NCBI GenBank assembly: GCA_964468345.1
Contig: CAYXVZ010000029.1
Location: forward strand, 7,499-71,498
Direction: 5' to 3'
Length of the DNA: 64,000 bases
Source: DALYLB01 sp964468345
GTDB lineage: Bacteria; Acidobacteriota; Blastocatellia; RBC074
The position numbers and the translations under genes are program-made. Under the pieces are notes generated by a model that ran no database searches, was not told the DNA's origin, and saw nothing but the letters and a program-made list of their open reading frames with translations. Numbering within the stretch: position 1 is the first letter of the stretch; each line of letters begins with the position of its first letter. Shown here piece by piece: positions 27,169 to 36,315 of this stretch.

Positions 27169-28031
27169 CCAGGTCTCCGGACAAGAGATGCTTGTTTATT
27201 AAACGAGAATCGAGATTTTACAGATTGGGGGATCCCTTTCAATATGCGAAAACGACGCCCAGAATAGCTCACGGCCGGAAAATATATTTTGCTGGGTCAC
27301 AATCATTGTTTCGACCAATGGGCCGCACGTAAAGCGAATTTCACCACGAAGAAACGAAGAGCACGAAGATCTTTTTGGAAAATCTTCGTGCTCTTCGTTT
27401 CTTCGTGGTGAAATGATTTCCATGAGTTCCATGCCTGTTGGCCGAAACGATGATCATGGCCTTTTGATGTATGGCTGAAGGGAAAAATTCCGCGGGGCAT
27501 TGCGATGGGAGGCATCGCAAATGCAAACACAAATGAATACGCAAAAGAAAATTGATAAGTAACGCGGAGAAACGCATAAGGCAGCCTTTATGCATCAATT
27601 TCGAGGCGGAATCATATTCCATTTGTTATTTATTGCGGAACAGGTTTTCCCAGGGCGAGGATTGTAGGTGGAATCCTTACAGTACCTTGCCGTGACCTTT
27701 CCGGAGAAATGAAAATCTCTGGAGAAATACTTATCTTCTGTAAATTTTTTATGCCATAATTCCGCCGGCTTGACTGCGACCCAGCAATAACCAGCCGCTG
27801 ACAGGCAAGCCCATTTCTCGGAAACTTTCACAACAAGTTTGAATACCCTGCGTGCCCTGGGGCGAATCGAAGCTACATTTTCAAAATAAAATGCTCGGAA
27901 TGAGCCATTGCCGGGAAAACATACGCATATCCTGACAGAAACAAAACGAGGGCGATATCGCAGGGCGAATCGCTGAAGAGAACGCGTTGTCCTATGACCA
28001 TCGGTAACGATGTGTACGATCGGGAGGAATG
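27169..28031. other. Long intergenic region upstream of the caspase cluster
   Basis: 863 bases between divergent genes. It holds the largest CACGAAG palindrome (listed separately). Beyond it, 27465-28010 shows no gene with a credible start. GGGAGG at 28022-28027 serves the gene at 28032. Promoters for both flanking genes should lie here; I cannot assign boxes confidently. Confidence 0.45.
27295..27461. repeat. CACGAAG-family palindrome, copy D (long form with outer arms)
   Basis: The inner inverted repeat is perfect over 33 bp (27338-27370 and 27382-27414, loop 11 bases), with TTTCACCACGAAGAAACGAA in its left arm. Outside it, 27295-27316 and 27438-27461 form a second, imperfect pair built on GATCATCGTTTCGGCCA. 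The whole reads as a two-tier cruciform of ~167 bp. Copy A at 5611-5707 carries the same outer-arm sequence on its left. Confidence 0.9.
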
Positions 28032-29393
28032 ATGAAATCTATAATTGCTGTCCGACGAATTGTCATGTTACTTGCATTGCTTCTCGCAGCCCCCTCCGCG
28101 TGGGCACAGGGATTTCGAAGCATCATGGGGAAAGGTCCGGAAACCCTGTTGAAGCGGAAGTTGGCCGCCTATGTCGTCATCAAGAATAAGCGGATCAAGC
28201 TGGTCGCCAATGCGCAGGGAAATGTGCCGCCCGAAATCGCGCAGATTCTGATGACAAAATTGCGGACGGACGTGCAGAAGGATACGGGATTTATCGAAGA
28301 CGAGAAGAACCCGGAAACGATCCTGCGGTTTACCGTCACGGCATTCGATAACGAACATCGAAACGGCGTCCGCCAGTCCGGGAATGATTCCGTTCCGTTT
28401 ACGCTGGTGACGGCCAATGTCGAGGTCAGTTATCAGGCGATTGAAACGAAGTCGAATGCGCCGGTCGATTCAGAAAATCTGACGGCAAATTTCAAACAGG
28501 ATTATCCGCCTTCCGGGGGTAGCTCGAGTAACTTTTTGGGCCGCCTGAATCCGCTGGGACAGAAGATCCCATCCGGCAGCGCCAATTCGACGCTGCCGCC
28601 GACCAAGAGCGAGGTGCAGAGTTATTTATTGCAGGCCATTGTGACCAAGATGGCGCAGCGCGCGACGCCGATCGAAGAGTCGTTTATCGTTTTGCTGCCG
28701 CGCGGCAAGTTCGATCAGATCGCGAAGATCGCGCAGAATCAGGCCTGGGCCAAGGTTCTTGAGGCCGCCTCGACCATGGCGCCGCTGCCGAAGCCAGATG
28801 AAGATTCCTATCGCCATTATCTGATCGGCCTGGCCAATGAAGCCCTGGCTTATCAGCAGACCACCAATGAAAGCGTCAGTCAGTATCTGTTCAAGGCGCG
28901 CCAGGGCTATGAAGAAGCCAAGATGAAGAATTCGAAAGAGGACGAGTATATTCGCCCATGGACGAGAGTAGACGAAGCCCTCAAGCAGTACGACAAGATC
29001 ATGCGGCAGGAGAAGGAATACAAGGATTTTTTGGCCGGCAAAAAGGCCGGCCCAGGGGCGCACGCGGAAACCGCCCGAAGTGTGGCGCCGCCGCCGCAGT
29101 CCGAACCCGCCAAACCAGGTCCCAAAGCGCTCACCTGGAATAATCAGACGGTGATTACGTTCTGGAAATCGGGAAACGTCAATGAAGCTGCGCTGATTGA
29201 TTTCATTCGGAACGCGCAGGGGCCGCAATTCGACCTGACCTCGGCCGAGGGCGTGCAGGAAATCATCACCTCGGGACTGCCGAGCAATGTCGTCCAGGCG
29301 ATGCGCGAAAAAATGGGATTGGCGCCGAAACCCGCGGCTGCCGTCGCGCCCGCGCCGAAACCGGGGCCGAAAAAGCCCGTGCGCAAGCCCTGA
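28032..29393 (+). CDS. Exported protein of unknown function
   Basis: 453 residues with a clear signal peptide (IVMLLALLLAAPSAWAQG). The N-terminal half (~25-215) is a mixed alpha/beta domain (AAYVVIKNKRIKLVANAQGN, TILRFTVTAFDNE) with faint resemblance in layout to CsgG/DUF4410-type proteins, but I would not assign it. Residues ~225-330 are helical, with a coiled segment (YDKIMRQEKEYKDFLAGKKA). The tail is Pro/Ala/Lys-rich. The TATG pair gives two starts, 28029 and 28032; 28032 has the better spacing to GGGAGG. It heads the plus-strand run of caspase genes. Confidence 0.7.
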   Translation: MKSIIAVRRIVMLLALLLAAPSAWAQGFRSIMGKGPETLLKRKLAAYVVIKNKRIKLVANAQGNVPPEIAQILMTKLRTDVQKDTGFIEDEKNPETILRFTVTAFDNEHRNGVRQSGNDSVPFTLVTANVEVSYQAIETKSNAPVDSENLTANFKQDYPPSGGSSSNFLGRLNPLGQKIPSGSANSTLPPTKSEVQSYLLQAIVTKMAQRATPIEESFIVLLPRGKFDQIAKIAQNQAWAKVLEAASTMAPLPKPDEDSYRHYLIGLANEALAYQQTTNESVSQYLFKARQGYEEAKMKNSKEDEYIRPWTRVDEALKQYDKIMRQEKEYKDFLAGKKAGPGAHAETARSVAPPPQSEPAKPGPKALTWNNQTVITFWKSGNVNEAALIDFIRNAQGPQFDLTSAEGVQEIITSGLPSNVVQAMREKMGLAPKPAAAVAPAPKPGPKKPVRKP

Positions 29394-29429
29394 AGACGTT
29401 CCCGATCGCGATGTTCCTTGAAAAGAGCT

Positions 29430-30893
29430 ATGAAACCCTTCTTCCTATTCCTCATCCGTTGTTTAACAGTACTCACGATTGCCATTGCCCCTTTCGCTCC
29501 CGCCGCGGCTCGCCCGCGCGATGGGTGCGAGGCGACCGCTGAGCTGATGCGAAAGATCGGCGAGCAGCTTCGCGGCGGTCCGGAGAAAGACGATCTGACC
29601 GACATCCTGCAACGGCTGAAGTATGTCACGACGGAAGCCTGCCCAAACGACGGCGATGCCTGGTTCATTCGCGGCAAAGTCGAAGAGAAGCTGGGCCTGT
29701 CCTCGCAGTTTTCCATGCAACAGGCCCGGCAATATCGCTCGGCAATGCAGAAAGCGGGCGCCGATCCCTTCAGTGGCGGGAGCGGAACGGCGACGCCGTC
29801 ATCCATTCCCAATTCAGGGTCCATTTCGGGCGCCAATAACGACCGGACGCCGCCGACCATCGATATAACCGAGCCGCGGGATGCGCGCGGCGTCAGCGTG
29901 AAGGTCGGGAATCAGATCCGGATCGCGGGCACGGCCAGCGATTCTTCCGGCCTGCGGGCGGTGACAGTCCATGGCATCTCCGTAAATTTCGATGCGCAGG
30001 GCGCGTTTTCCGCGATGGTTCCCTTGAACCCGCAGGATCAGCAGGTCACGGTGGTTGCGACGGACAATGCCGGCAACAGCGCGAGCCGAACCATTTCCGT
30101 CACGCGCGACCTGAACCTCGTCAATATCCCCGTTGATCCGGTTCACCCGCCGGCCATCGAAGGCGAGTTTCATGCCTTGTTGATTGCGGTGCAGAAATAC
30201 GATCACCCGACCGTTAAATCGCTCGACCAGCCGATTCTCGATGCGAAACGGTTCAAGGAAGCCCTGACGAGGTTTTATACCTTCGAGCCGAAAAACATTT
30301 CCACCCTCGAAAATCCCACCTCTGAACAGCTCATCAACGAACTCGACCGGCTGGCGAATGTCTTGCGCCCCGAGGATCATCTGCTGGTTTTTTACGCGGG
30401 CCACGGCCATTGGGATAAGGATCTCGGCCAGGGGTACTGGTTGCCCCGCGATGCCGAGGCCGGCAAGCGCTCGAAGTGGATTTCGAATTCGACCTTGCGC
30501 GATTACATCCGCGGCATCAAGGCACGCCACACTCTGCTCATCACAGATGCCTGCTTCAGCGGCGGCATTTTTCAGACGCGCTCCGCGTTCGCCGGCGCGC
30601 CGCCGTCCATCAAGCAGTTGTTCGAAATGCCCAGCCGCACGGCGATGACCAGCGGCACGCTGACCGAAGTGCCGGACCGCAGCATCTTTCTCGATCATCT
30701 GCTCAAACGGTTGATGGACAATCGCGACCCTTATCTGACCGCGAGCAATCTGTTCAATTCCTTCCGCGAAGCCGTCATCAATAACAGCCCCGTGATGAAA
30801 GAAGGCCAGCGAACCACGCCGCAGTACGGCAATATCCAGGAAACCGGGCATGAGGGCGGCGATTTCATTTTTGTTCGCCGGCCGAAATCCTAA
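29430..30893 (+). CDS. Exported caspase-fold protease with Ig-like domain (caspase 1)
   Basis: 487 residues. Signal peptide (PFFLFLIRCLTVLTIAIAP), a short helical segment, a Ser/Gly linker, then a bacterial Ig-like domain (~140-225; TPPTIDITEPRD, VVATDNAGNSASRTISV). The C14-like caspase domain covers ~240-487 with catalytic His325 in FYAGHGHWD and Cys375 in ITDACFSGG. Export is inferred from the signal peptide, so cleavage would be extracytoplasmic. Start ATG 29430 is preferred to TTG 29418. It follows the gene at 28032 after 36 bases and probably shares its transcript. Substrate unknown; orthologous bacterial caspases cut after Arg or Lys. Confidence 0.88.
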   Translation: MKPFFLFLIRCLTVLTIAIAPFAPAAARPRDGCEATAELMRKIGEQLRGGPEKDDLTDILQRLKYVTTEACPNDGDAWFIRGKVEEKLGLSSQFSMQQARQYRSAMQKAGADPFSGGSGTATPSSIPNSGSISGANNDRTPPTIDITEPRDARGVSVKVGNQIRIAGTASDSSGLRAVTVHGISVNFDAQGAFSAMVPLNPQDQQVTVVATDNAGNSASRTISVTRDLNLVNIPVDPVHPPAIEGEFHALLIAVQKYDHPTVKSLDQPILDAKRFKEALTRFYTFEPKNISTLENPTSEQLINELDRLANVLRPEDHLLVFYAGHGHWDKDLGQGYWLPRDAEAGKRSKWISNSTLRDYIRGIKARHTLLITDACFSGGIFQTRSAFAGAPPSIKQLFEMPSRTAMTSGTLTEVPDRSIFLDHLLKRLMDNRDPYLTASNLFNSFREAVINNSPVMKEGQRTTPQYGNIQETGHEGGDFIFVRRPKS

Positions 30894-31180
30894 GAAGCTC
30901 TCGCATCGATGAGCCGGAAATCGCTTTTCTTTCGCTACGCAAAGGGGAAGCAATGTTTCCAGCGAATCAATCGCACGGAGTCAATTTCTCTCTATGCGCA
31001 AAGGAGGTCATCGATGCAAAAAGCAGAAATGGCAGTTCGGTTTCTCGTTTACCGTCCGGGCCCATGTATAATGCGCCCGGACGGGATGCTTTTCGCCAGG
31101 GAGACGGCCAACCCAGACCTCGCGCCGCGAATCCCGCCATCGGCCATCGTCAGCTATTGAGTGAAGGAGATGCGTTGCAG

Positions 31181-33142
31181 ATGAGAGGGACGTACCTGAC
31201 CCGCAGTGTGCTCGGCCTGATTTTTGCGTTGCCATGGATGACATTGAGCGATTCTTCCCGCGCCCAGCAGGAGCGCGGGCAAGGCGTTCGGCTCCGCATT
31301 GGGAATGCGCGCGAGGTGGATCTTTATGCGGGCAGCTACGCGCTCGTGATCGGTGTCAGCGATTACACCGCCGGATGGCACGATCTGCCGGGCGTGCGCG
31401 ACGATCTGCCGGCCGTCAAAGCATCTCTCGAAAAGCACGGCTTCCAGGTGATGAGCGTTCTCAATCCCACGCGCCGACAGCTTGACGATGCGATCGGCGC
31501 CTTCATCGGGGAGCACGGCCAGCGGCCCGGCAATCGATTGCTTATCTATTTCGCGGGTCACGGGCATACGTTATTGACGTAGGATGGACGGCGACAACTC
31601 GGTTACATCGTCCCGGCCGACGCGCCGCGACCCAGGCCGAGTAATGCGGGGGAATTCAAACGCCTCGCCATCAGCATGAACGAGATCAATAACTACGCCG
31701 AGCAGATCGAGGCGAATCATACCCTGTTTGTGTTCGACAGTTGTTTCGCCGGATCCATCTTCAAGGCGCGCAGCGACAATGTGCCCGAGGCAATAACCGA
31801 CAAGATCACGCAGCCCGTCCGCCAATTCATCACCGCCGGAAACGAACGGCAGACGGTGCCCGATTCCAGTTACTTTCGACGCGCCTTTGTCGCGGCGCTC
31901 GACGGCGCGGCCGATGACAATCGCGATGGCTTCATCACGGGGTCGGAACTCGGGGAATACCTGCATCGCGAAGTCACCAACTACACCAAACGATCTCAGA
32001 CGCCGCAGCACGGCAAGATCAACAATCCGGATTTGAATGAAGGGGATCTGATCTTCCTTACGCCGAAAAGGGAATCCGTCGCCCTGGTCGATCGCTGCGC
32101 CATCGCCTGGGAGTCGATCAAAACCACCCAGAGCGAAACGACGATCGAAAATTACCTGCGCGAATGCAAGGACGCGCCGCAGGCCTTTGCGGCAAATCTG
32201 CGTCTGGGGGAACTGGGCAATCTGTTGCATCGACGGGAGACGAGCGCCCCGGCCTATCCCGAGCCGTCTGCTTTTACACCGTTGATTGCCTTACCGCCCG
32301 GCATCTCGACTGCATCTCTACGGAGTGTGCCGGTTGATACTGTTTCTGTCGATAGTGATGGGCAAATAACTAGGCGACACGCCGGACAAATTCAATATTA
32401 TTTGGATGATTTAGATGGAGGGATCCTCCTTGAAATGGTGGCTGTAAAAGGTGGACGCTTTCTGATGGGATCACCAAAGAATGAAGCAGGGCGCGATAGT
32501 GATGAAGTGCAACACTGGGTACAAGTAAGTGATTTTTGGCTGAGCAGATATGAAGTCAAGCAAGCGCAATGGAAGGCTGTGATGGGAAGTTTACCGCCAA
32601 ATATGGTGAACCTAGGCGATGACTTCAAAGGCGATAATCTTCCTGTCGTAAAGATTTCATGGTACGAAGCAAAAGAATTTATCAAACGATTGAACGAAAA
32701 ATATGGAAAATCGAGTTATCGACTACCGAGTGAATCGGAGTGGGAATATGCTGCCCGTGCAGGTACTTCTACACCTTACGCATTTGGTTCGACAATTACT
32801 GCTGATTTAGTGAATTACGATGGCAGTATCCCCTATGGTAAAGGGCCGAGGGGGAAGTATCGTCAACATCCAGTGGCTGTTGGCGCTTTGGGTGTTGCAA
32901 ATGCGTTTGGACTCTTTGATATGCACGGAAATATTTGGGAGTGGTGTGAAGACGAGTATGCACCTTATCCAGAATCTGAAACGACGGATCCGAAAGGATC
33001 CGGTAACAGTTTACTAAAGGTTTATCGTGGCGGTAGTTGGAACTTCAGCGCCGTCTTTTGCCGATCTGCAGATCGCGAATACGTATCCGCAGACTATCGT
33101 GGACATAATCTGGGTTTCCGCCTTGTTAGTACAAATCGCTAG
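31181..33142 (+). pseudogene. Caspase-FGE protein split by an in-frame TAG between its catalytic residues (caspase 2)
   Basis: Read through one TAG at 31580-31582 (codon 134), this frame encodes 653 codons of protein. The signal-like N-terminus is followed by a caspase domain with His127 in YFAGHGHT before the stop and Cys188 in VFDSCFAGS after it. An EF-hand-like loop (DNRDGFITGSELGEYL) follows. From about codon 415 an FGE-sulfatase (SUMF1) fold runs to the end: MVAVKGGRFLMGSP, YRLPSESEWEYAARAG, FGLFDMHGNIWEW, VYRGGSWNF. The flanking sequence needs no frame shift, so a single base change (GAG or CAG to TAG) suffices. No start with a binding site follows the stop. TTG 31175 is an alternative start. 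It is either a recent pseudogene or made by readthrough. Confidence 0.8.
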
Positions 33143-33314
33143 CTTATTTTTACAATAAGCCAGTCGATGAAGTCTTAAGCCATGCCTTTTGTTGTATGCA
33201 CGCTTTTCATTCTGAAACCATGCGATAAATGAAAGAGCGACTGACCGTTTTCCGCAAATACACTGAGCCGATTCTTCAGCCTGTTACGGATGACCTATAG
33301 AAGGGGGAAATCTC

Positions 33315-34637
33315 ATGCGAAATCGAAACTTCTTTCAATTTATTTCACCGTTCGTGGCCGGGATGGCCTTGCTCCTGCTCGGAGGCGCGCCCATGACTTC
33401 GACCTCGGCGATCGCGCCGAAGCGCTTTGCCCTGGTGGTCGGGATCGAGAGTTATCCGGGCGGAGAGGCAGCCCGGTTGCCGGGGTGCTTGCTGGATGCG
33501 CAGATATTCCGGCAAACGCTGGTCGAGGGCTGCGGCTTTGGGGCGGGCGAGGTCGAGATGCTGCTCGATCGAAAGGCGACGCGGGCTGGGATTCTGGGCG
33601 GCATCGAGCGGCAATTGCAGCGGGCCGCGCGGGGCGATCTGTTCGTCTTTTATTACTCGGGCCATGGATCGGTGTTTCCCGATCGGCTCTCAGCCGAACA
33701 GGACGAAACGCAGATCATCACGCCCGTGGGCAGCCGGGGGCCCTTGCCGCCCGATCGATACGATACCTCGCTGGTTCCCGTCGATTCCGATGGGAAATCG
33801 GCGGAGCGCTCCTGGGGGAATTACATTCTGGACGATGAGTTGTATGCGCTGTTCTCGCGCTTCGCGGCGGCGGGATGCCATGTGGTCTTCGTCTCCGACA
33901 GTTGTTTTTCCGGCACGCTGGCACGCGATCTGGGCAATGACGACAGTCGGGAGAAATACCTGCCGCCGGATACCTATTTCAAATCCCTGGGCGATGCCGC
34001 GGGCGATACGAGCCGGGCCTCGCAGGTCGCCGCGATCGAAAAGGCGCCCGATTTCAAGGGACGCTATCTGGTGTTCGGCTCATCGAGCGATACGCAAACC
34101 TCGATCGCAACGAGGAATGGAAGCCTGTTCACCCTGGCGCTCCGCGAGGTGATTCGCGAGAATCCGCGGCAGAGCTATCAGCAGGTGTTCGATCGGGTGC
34201 GGTCGCTGGTTGCAGAGGTTTCAAAACAGCGCCAGGAGCCGCAACTCGACGCGCGCTTTTATCGCGGCAGCACGCGCGAGCCCTTTTTATCGCTGCCGCC
34301 GCTGACCGAAGCGCCGCCGCCCCCGGCCGCCAGGGCATTGCGAATCGGCGTGGTTGTCATCGATGCCGCAAATCGCGCGATTCCGGAAACGGCGATCGGC
34401 CTGTTTCCGCCGGGAACGGCGACGGGCCAGGGGCAGGTGCGCGCCGAGACGGCTCTGTTTCTGGGCCGAACGGATGCAAAAGGCATTTTCATCTCAGAGA
34501 AAATGCTGCCGCCGGGGCCCTATCGAATGAAGGTCGTTCATCGCGACTATCAGAAATTCGAAGACGAGATCGAACTCCGCGAAAGCCGCACCCAGCCGGG
34601 CACGGCGCTGCTGGTGGTGCGATTGAAACCGGAATAG
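33315..34637 (+). CDS. Exported caspase-fold protease with beta-sandwich tail (caspase 3)
   Basis: 440 residues. Signal peptide (VAGMALLLLGGAPM), caspase domain from about 35 to 310 with His117 in FYYSGHGS and Cys197 in VSDSCFSG. The C-terminal ~105 residues are a regulatory-like beta-sandwich (FLGRTDAKGIFISEK, PPGPYRMKVVHRDYQKFEDE) similar to the tail of the trypsin-like protease at 10065 (LGRTAQGG, KPGRYWLKAVHDEYEPF). A GGGG tract sits upstream of the ATG. Paired in tandem with caspase 4 but separated by a long palindrome, so probably separate transcription units. Confidence 0.9.
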   Translation: MRNRNFFQFISPFVAGMALLLLGGAPMTSTSAIAPKRFALVVGIESYPGGEAARLPGCLLDAQIFRQTLVEGCGFGAGEVEMLLDRKATRAGILGGIERQLQRAARGDLFVFYYSGHGSVFPDRLSAEQDETQIITPVGSRGPLPPDRYDTSLVPVDSDGKSAERSWGNYILDDELYALFSRFAAAGCHVVFVSDSCFSGTLARDLGNDDSREKYLPPDTYFKSLGDAAGDTSRASQVAAIEKAPDFKGRYLVFGSSSDTQTSIATRNGSLFTLALREVIRENPRQSYQQVFDRVRSLVAEVSKQRQEPQLDARFYRGSTREPFLSLPPLTEAPPPPAARALRIGVVVIDAANRAIPETAIGLFPPGTATGQGQVRAETALFLGRTDAKGIFISEKMLPPGPYRMKVVHRDYQKFEDEIELRESRTQPGTALLVVRLKPE

Positions 34638-34647
34638 TTGAGGGACA

Positions 34648-34745
34648 GATCAGAAGTTTTTCAACCCAAGGGGTCAAAGGCTCAAAGGATCAAAGACTGA
34701 TTTCCTTTGCTGCCTTTGACCCCTTGGGTTGAAAAACTTCTGATC
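34648..34745. repeat. Long perfect palindrome between caspases 3 and 4
   Basis: A perfect 34-bp inverted repeat (34648-34681 and 34712-34745). The left arm begins GATCAGAAGTTTTTCAACCC and is rich in CAAAGG. The loop is 30 bases. I did not find a second copy of these arms in the window. It would fold as a very stable hairpin in either transcript. Confidence 0.9.
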
Positions 34746-34784
34746 CGTCTCTCATTCATAGATGACTGAAAACAGGGGAGCGAC

Positions 34785-36215
34785 GTGACAAAGAAAAGAT
34801 TGGCGATTGCCGCAATGTTGTTTGCCTGGATGACCACTTTTGCGTTTGCGGAAGATCGGGCGTTGATCATCGGTATCGAAAAGTACCAAGCGCAGAATAT
34901 CAAACCGGCGCTTGGGGCCGAGCGGGATGCGGATGATGTCGAGGCTTTCGTCCGTGAGAAGCTCGGATTCTCGCCGGCCTCGATTCACAAACTGACCGGC
35001 GCGCGGGCGACTTCGCAGGGAATTCAAAGCGAGGTCAAACGATGGCTGATCGCGGGCACGAAGGCCGGCGACCGGATTTTTCTGTATTACTCCGGCCATG
35101 GATCGTATCTGCCCGACGACGACGGCGATGAAAAAGGGGATCAGTACGACGAGACGATCGTGCCTTTTGACGCAACGCTGAGAGGGAACGGCATGATTCG
35201 CGACGACCAGTTCGCGCGATGGATCGCGGACCTGGAAGGCCGCCGGATTGTGATGATCTTCGATTCATGCCATTCGGGGACGATTTCGCGCGGCACTTTT
35301 TCGGCCGGAGAGAACGAAGCGAGCGCCCGTTATGTGGTGCCCGACGAATCGCAATTGCAGGACAAGCCGCGGTCGAGAAATCTGCTCGAAGTTTCGGACG
35401 GCCGCATCGGCGATGGCGACCGCATCAGCCGGCAATCGGACGCCGTGATCATCTCAGCTGCCGGCGCGCAACAGACGGCGCACGCAATGGCTGTCGCGGG
35501 GAAATGGCGCGGCGCGCTGACCTATGGCCTGATCGAACTTTATAAAAACGGCACGCCGAGCGTGCAACAGGTGCGCGATCAGATCAAACAAAAAATTAAA
35601 GCATGGCAGCAGAGCCGGCAGTTGAACGGCAAGCAGGTCCCCGAATTCGAATTCAGTTCCGCGCGGCTGGCGTCCGAGCCGATCTTCGGCCTCTGGGAGA
35701 ATGTGCCGCAGATCGCCCTCGTCAATCCGAACTCGAAACTGACGGTCACGCTGAATGTCGGAGAGACGGGGAAATCGACGAACCAGCAGGGGCATCTCGT
35801 CTATTACGAGGGCGAGACGATCAGCTATCTCATCACGACCAATCAGCCGGGCTATCTGTATCTGATGGCTTTCAGCCAGGACCCGGAGACGGGCGAACGC
35901 TATGTCTCGCTGCTCTATCCACACCAGAGCCTGAGCCTCGATAACAAAATGGAAAAAGACAGCATCAAGCTGCCCGAGAATGCCGTATTTCCGATCTCCG
36001 CAACCGGTCTCGATCTGACGGTCGCCCTGGTGACGACCCGCAAATTGTCCATGGAGGTCAAGGAAAAATATTCATGGGAGGAAATGTTTCATGTGCTCAA
36101 CCTGAAACAATTGCAACAGCATGTCGCGGAACTCTCCCGCGGCGTCAGCGTGCGGCCGATCGAATTCGACTGGCAGGCCGCAACCCTTCCCGTGTTCACG
36201 GCAAAAAAAAACTGA
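34785..36215 (+). CDS. Exported caspase-fold protease with C-terminal DUF4384 domain (caspase 4)
   Basis: 476 residues, GTG start. Signal peptide (LAIAAMLFAWMTTFAFAED), caspase domain ~22-290 with His105 in LYYSGHGS and Cys162 in IFDSCHSG. An acidic loop (PDDDGDEKGDQYDE) follows the His, as in calcium-binding bacterial caspases. The C-terminal ~165 residues form a DUF4384-like domain (YYEGETISYLITTNQPGYLY then LYPH), the same module seen on both kinases. This physically links the caspase set to the kinase/DUF4384 set. Cleavage of DUF4384-linked targets is speculation. Confidence 0.9.
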   Translation: MTKKRLAIAAMLFAWMTTFAFAEDRALIIGIEKYQAQNIKPALGAERDADDVEAFVREKLGFSPASIHKLTGARATSQGIQSEVKRWLIAGTKAGDRIFLYYSGHGSYLPDDDGDEKGDQYDETIVPFDATLRGNGMIRDDQFARWIADLEGRRIVMIFDSCHSGTISRGTFSAGENEASARYVVPDESQLQDKPRSRNLLEVSDGRIGDGDRISRQSDAVIISAAGAQQTAHAMAVAGKWRGALTYGLIELYKNGTPSVQQVRDQIKQKIKAWQQSRQLNGKQVPEFEFSSARLASEPIFGLWENVPQIALVNPNSKLTVTLNVGETGKSTNQQGHLVYYEGETISYLITTNQPGYLYLMAFSQDPETGERYVSLLYPHQSLSLDNKMEKDSIKLPENAVFPISATGLDLTVALVTTRKLSMEVKEKYSWEEMFHVLNLKQLQQHVAELSRGVSVRPIEFDWQAATLPVFTAKKN

Positions 36216-36236
36216 GGACGGGATTGCGATCTGGTA

Positions 36237-36308
36237 GCCGGAAAAAGCGGAAAGGAAGAGGTAGGCAGAGTCGAAAAGTATCGTTGGTGTATTTCAGGCT
36301 TTTCCGGC
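36237..36308. terminator. Hairpin between convergent genes
   Basis: GCCGGAAAAAGC at 36237-36248 pairs, with one bulge, with GCTTTTCCGGC at 36298-36308. It lies between caspase 4 (plus strand) and the membrane protein at 36316 (minus strand) and could end transcripts from both. Confidence 0.45.
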
Positions 36309-36315
36309 AAAAGGA

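Noticed and set aside
27595..27831. 78-codon open frame on the minus strand
   Set aside because: No binding site and no protein-like pattern; lies in the gene-free gap before the caspase cluster.
32430..33142. Active formylglycine-generating enzyme
   Set aside because: The fold is clear, but the domain is fused to a caspase, with no sulfatase nearby and with the catalytic Cys pair of true FGE not evident; such domains often act as binding modules.
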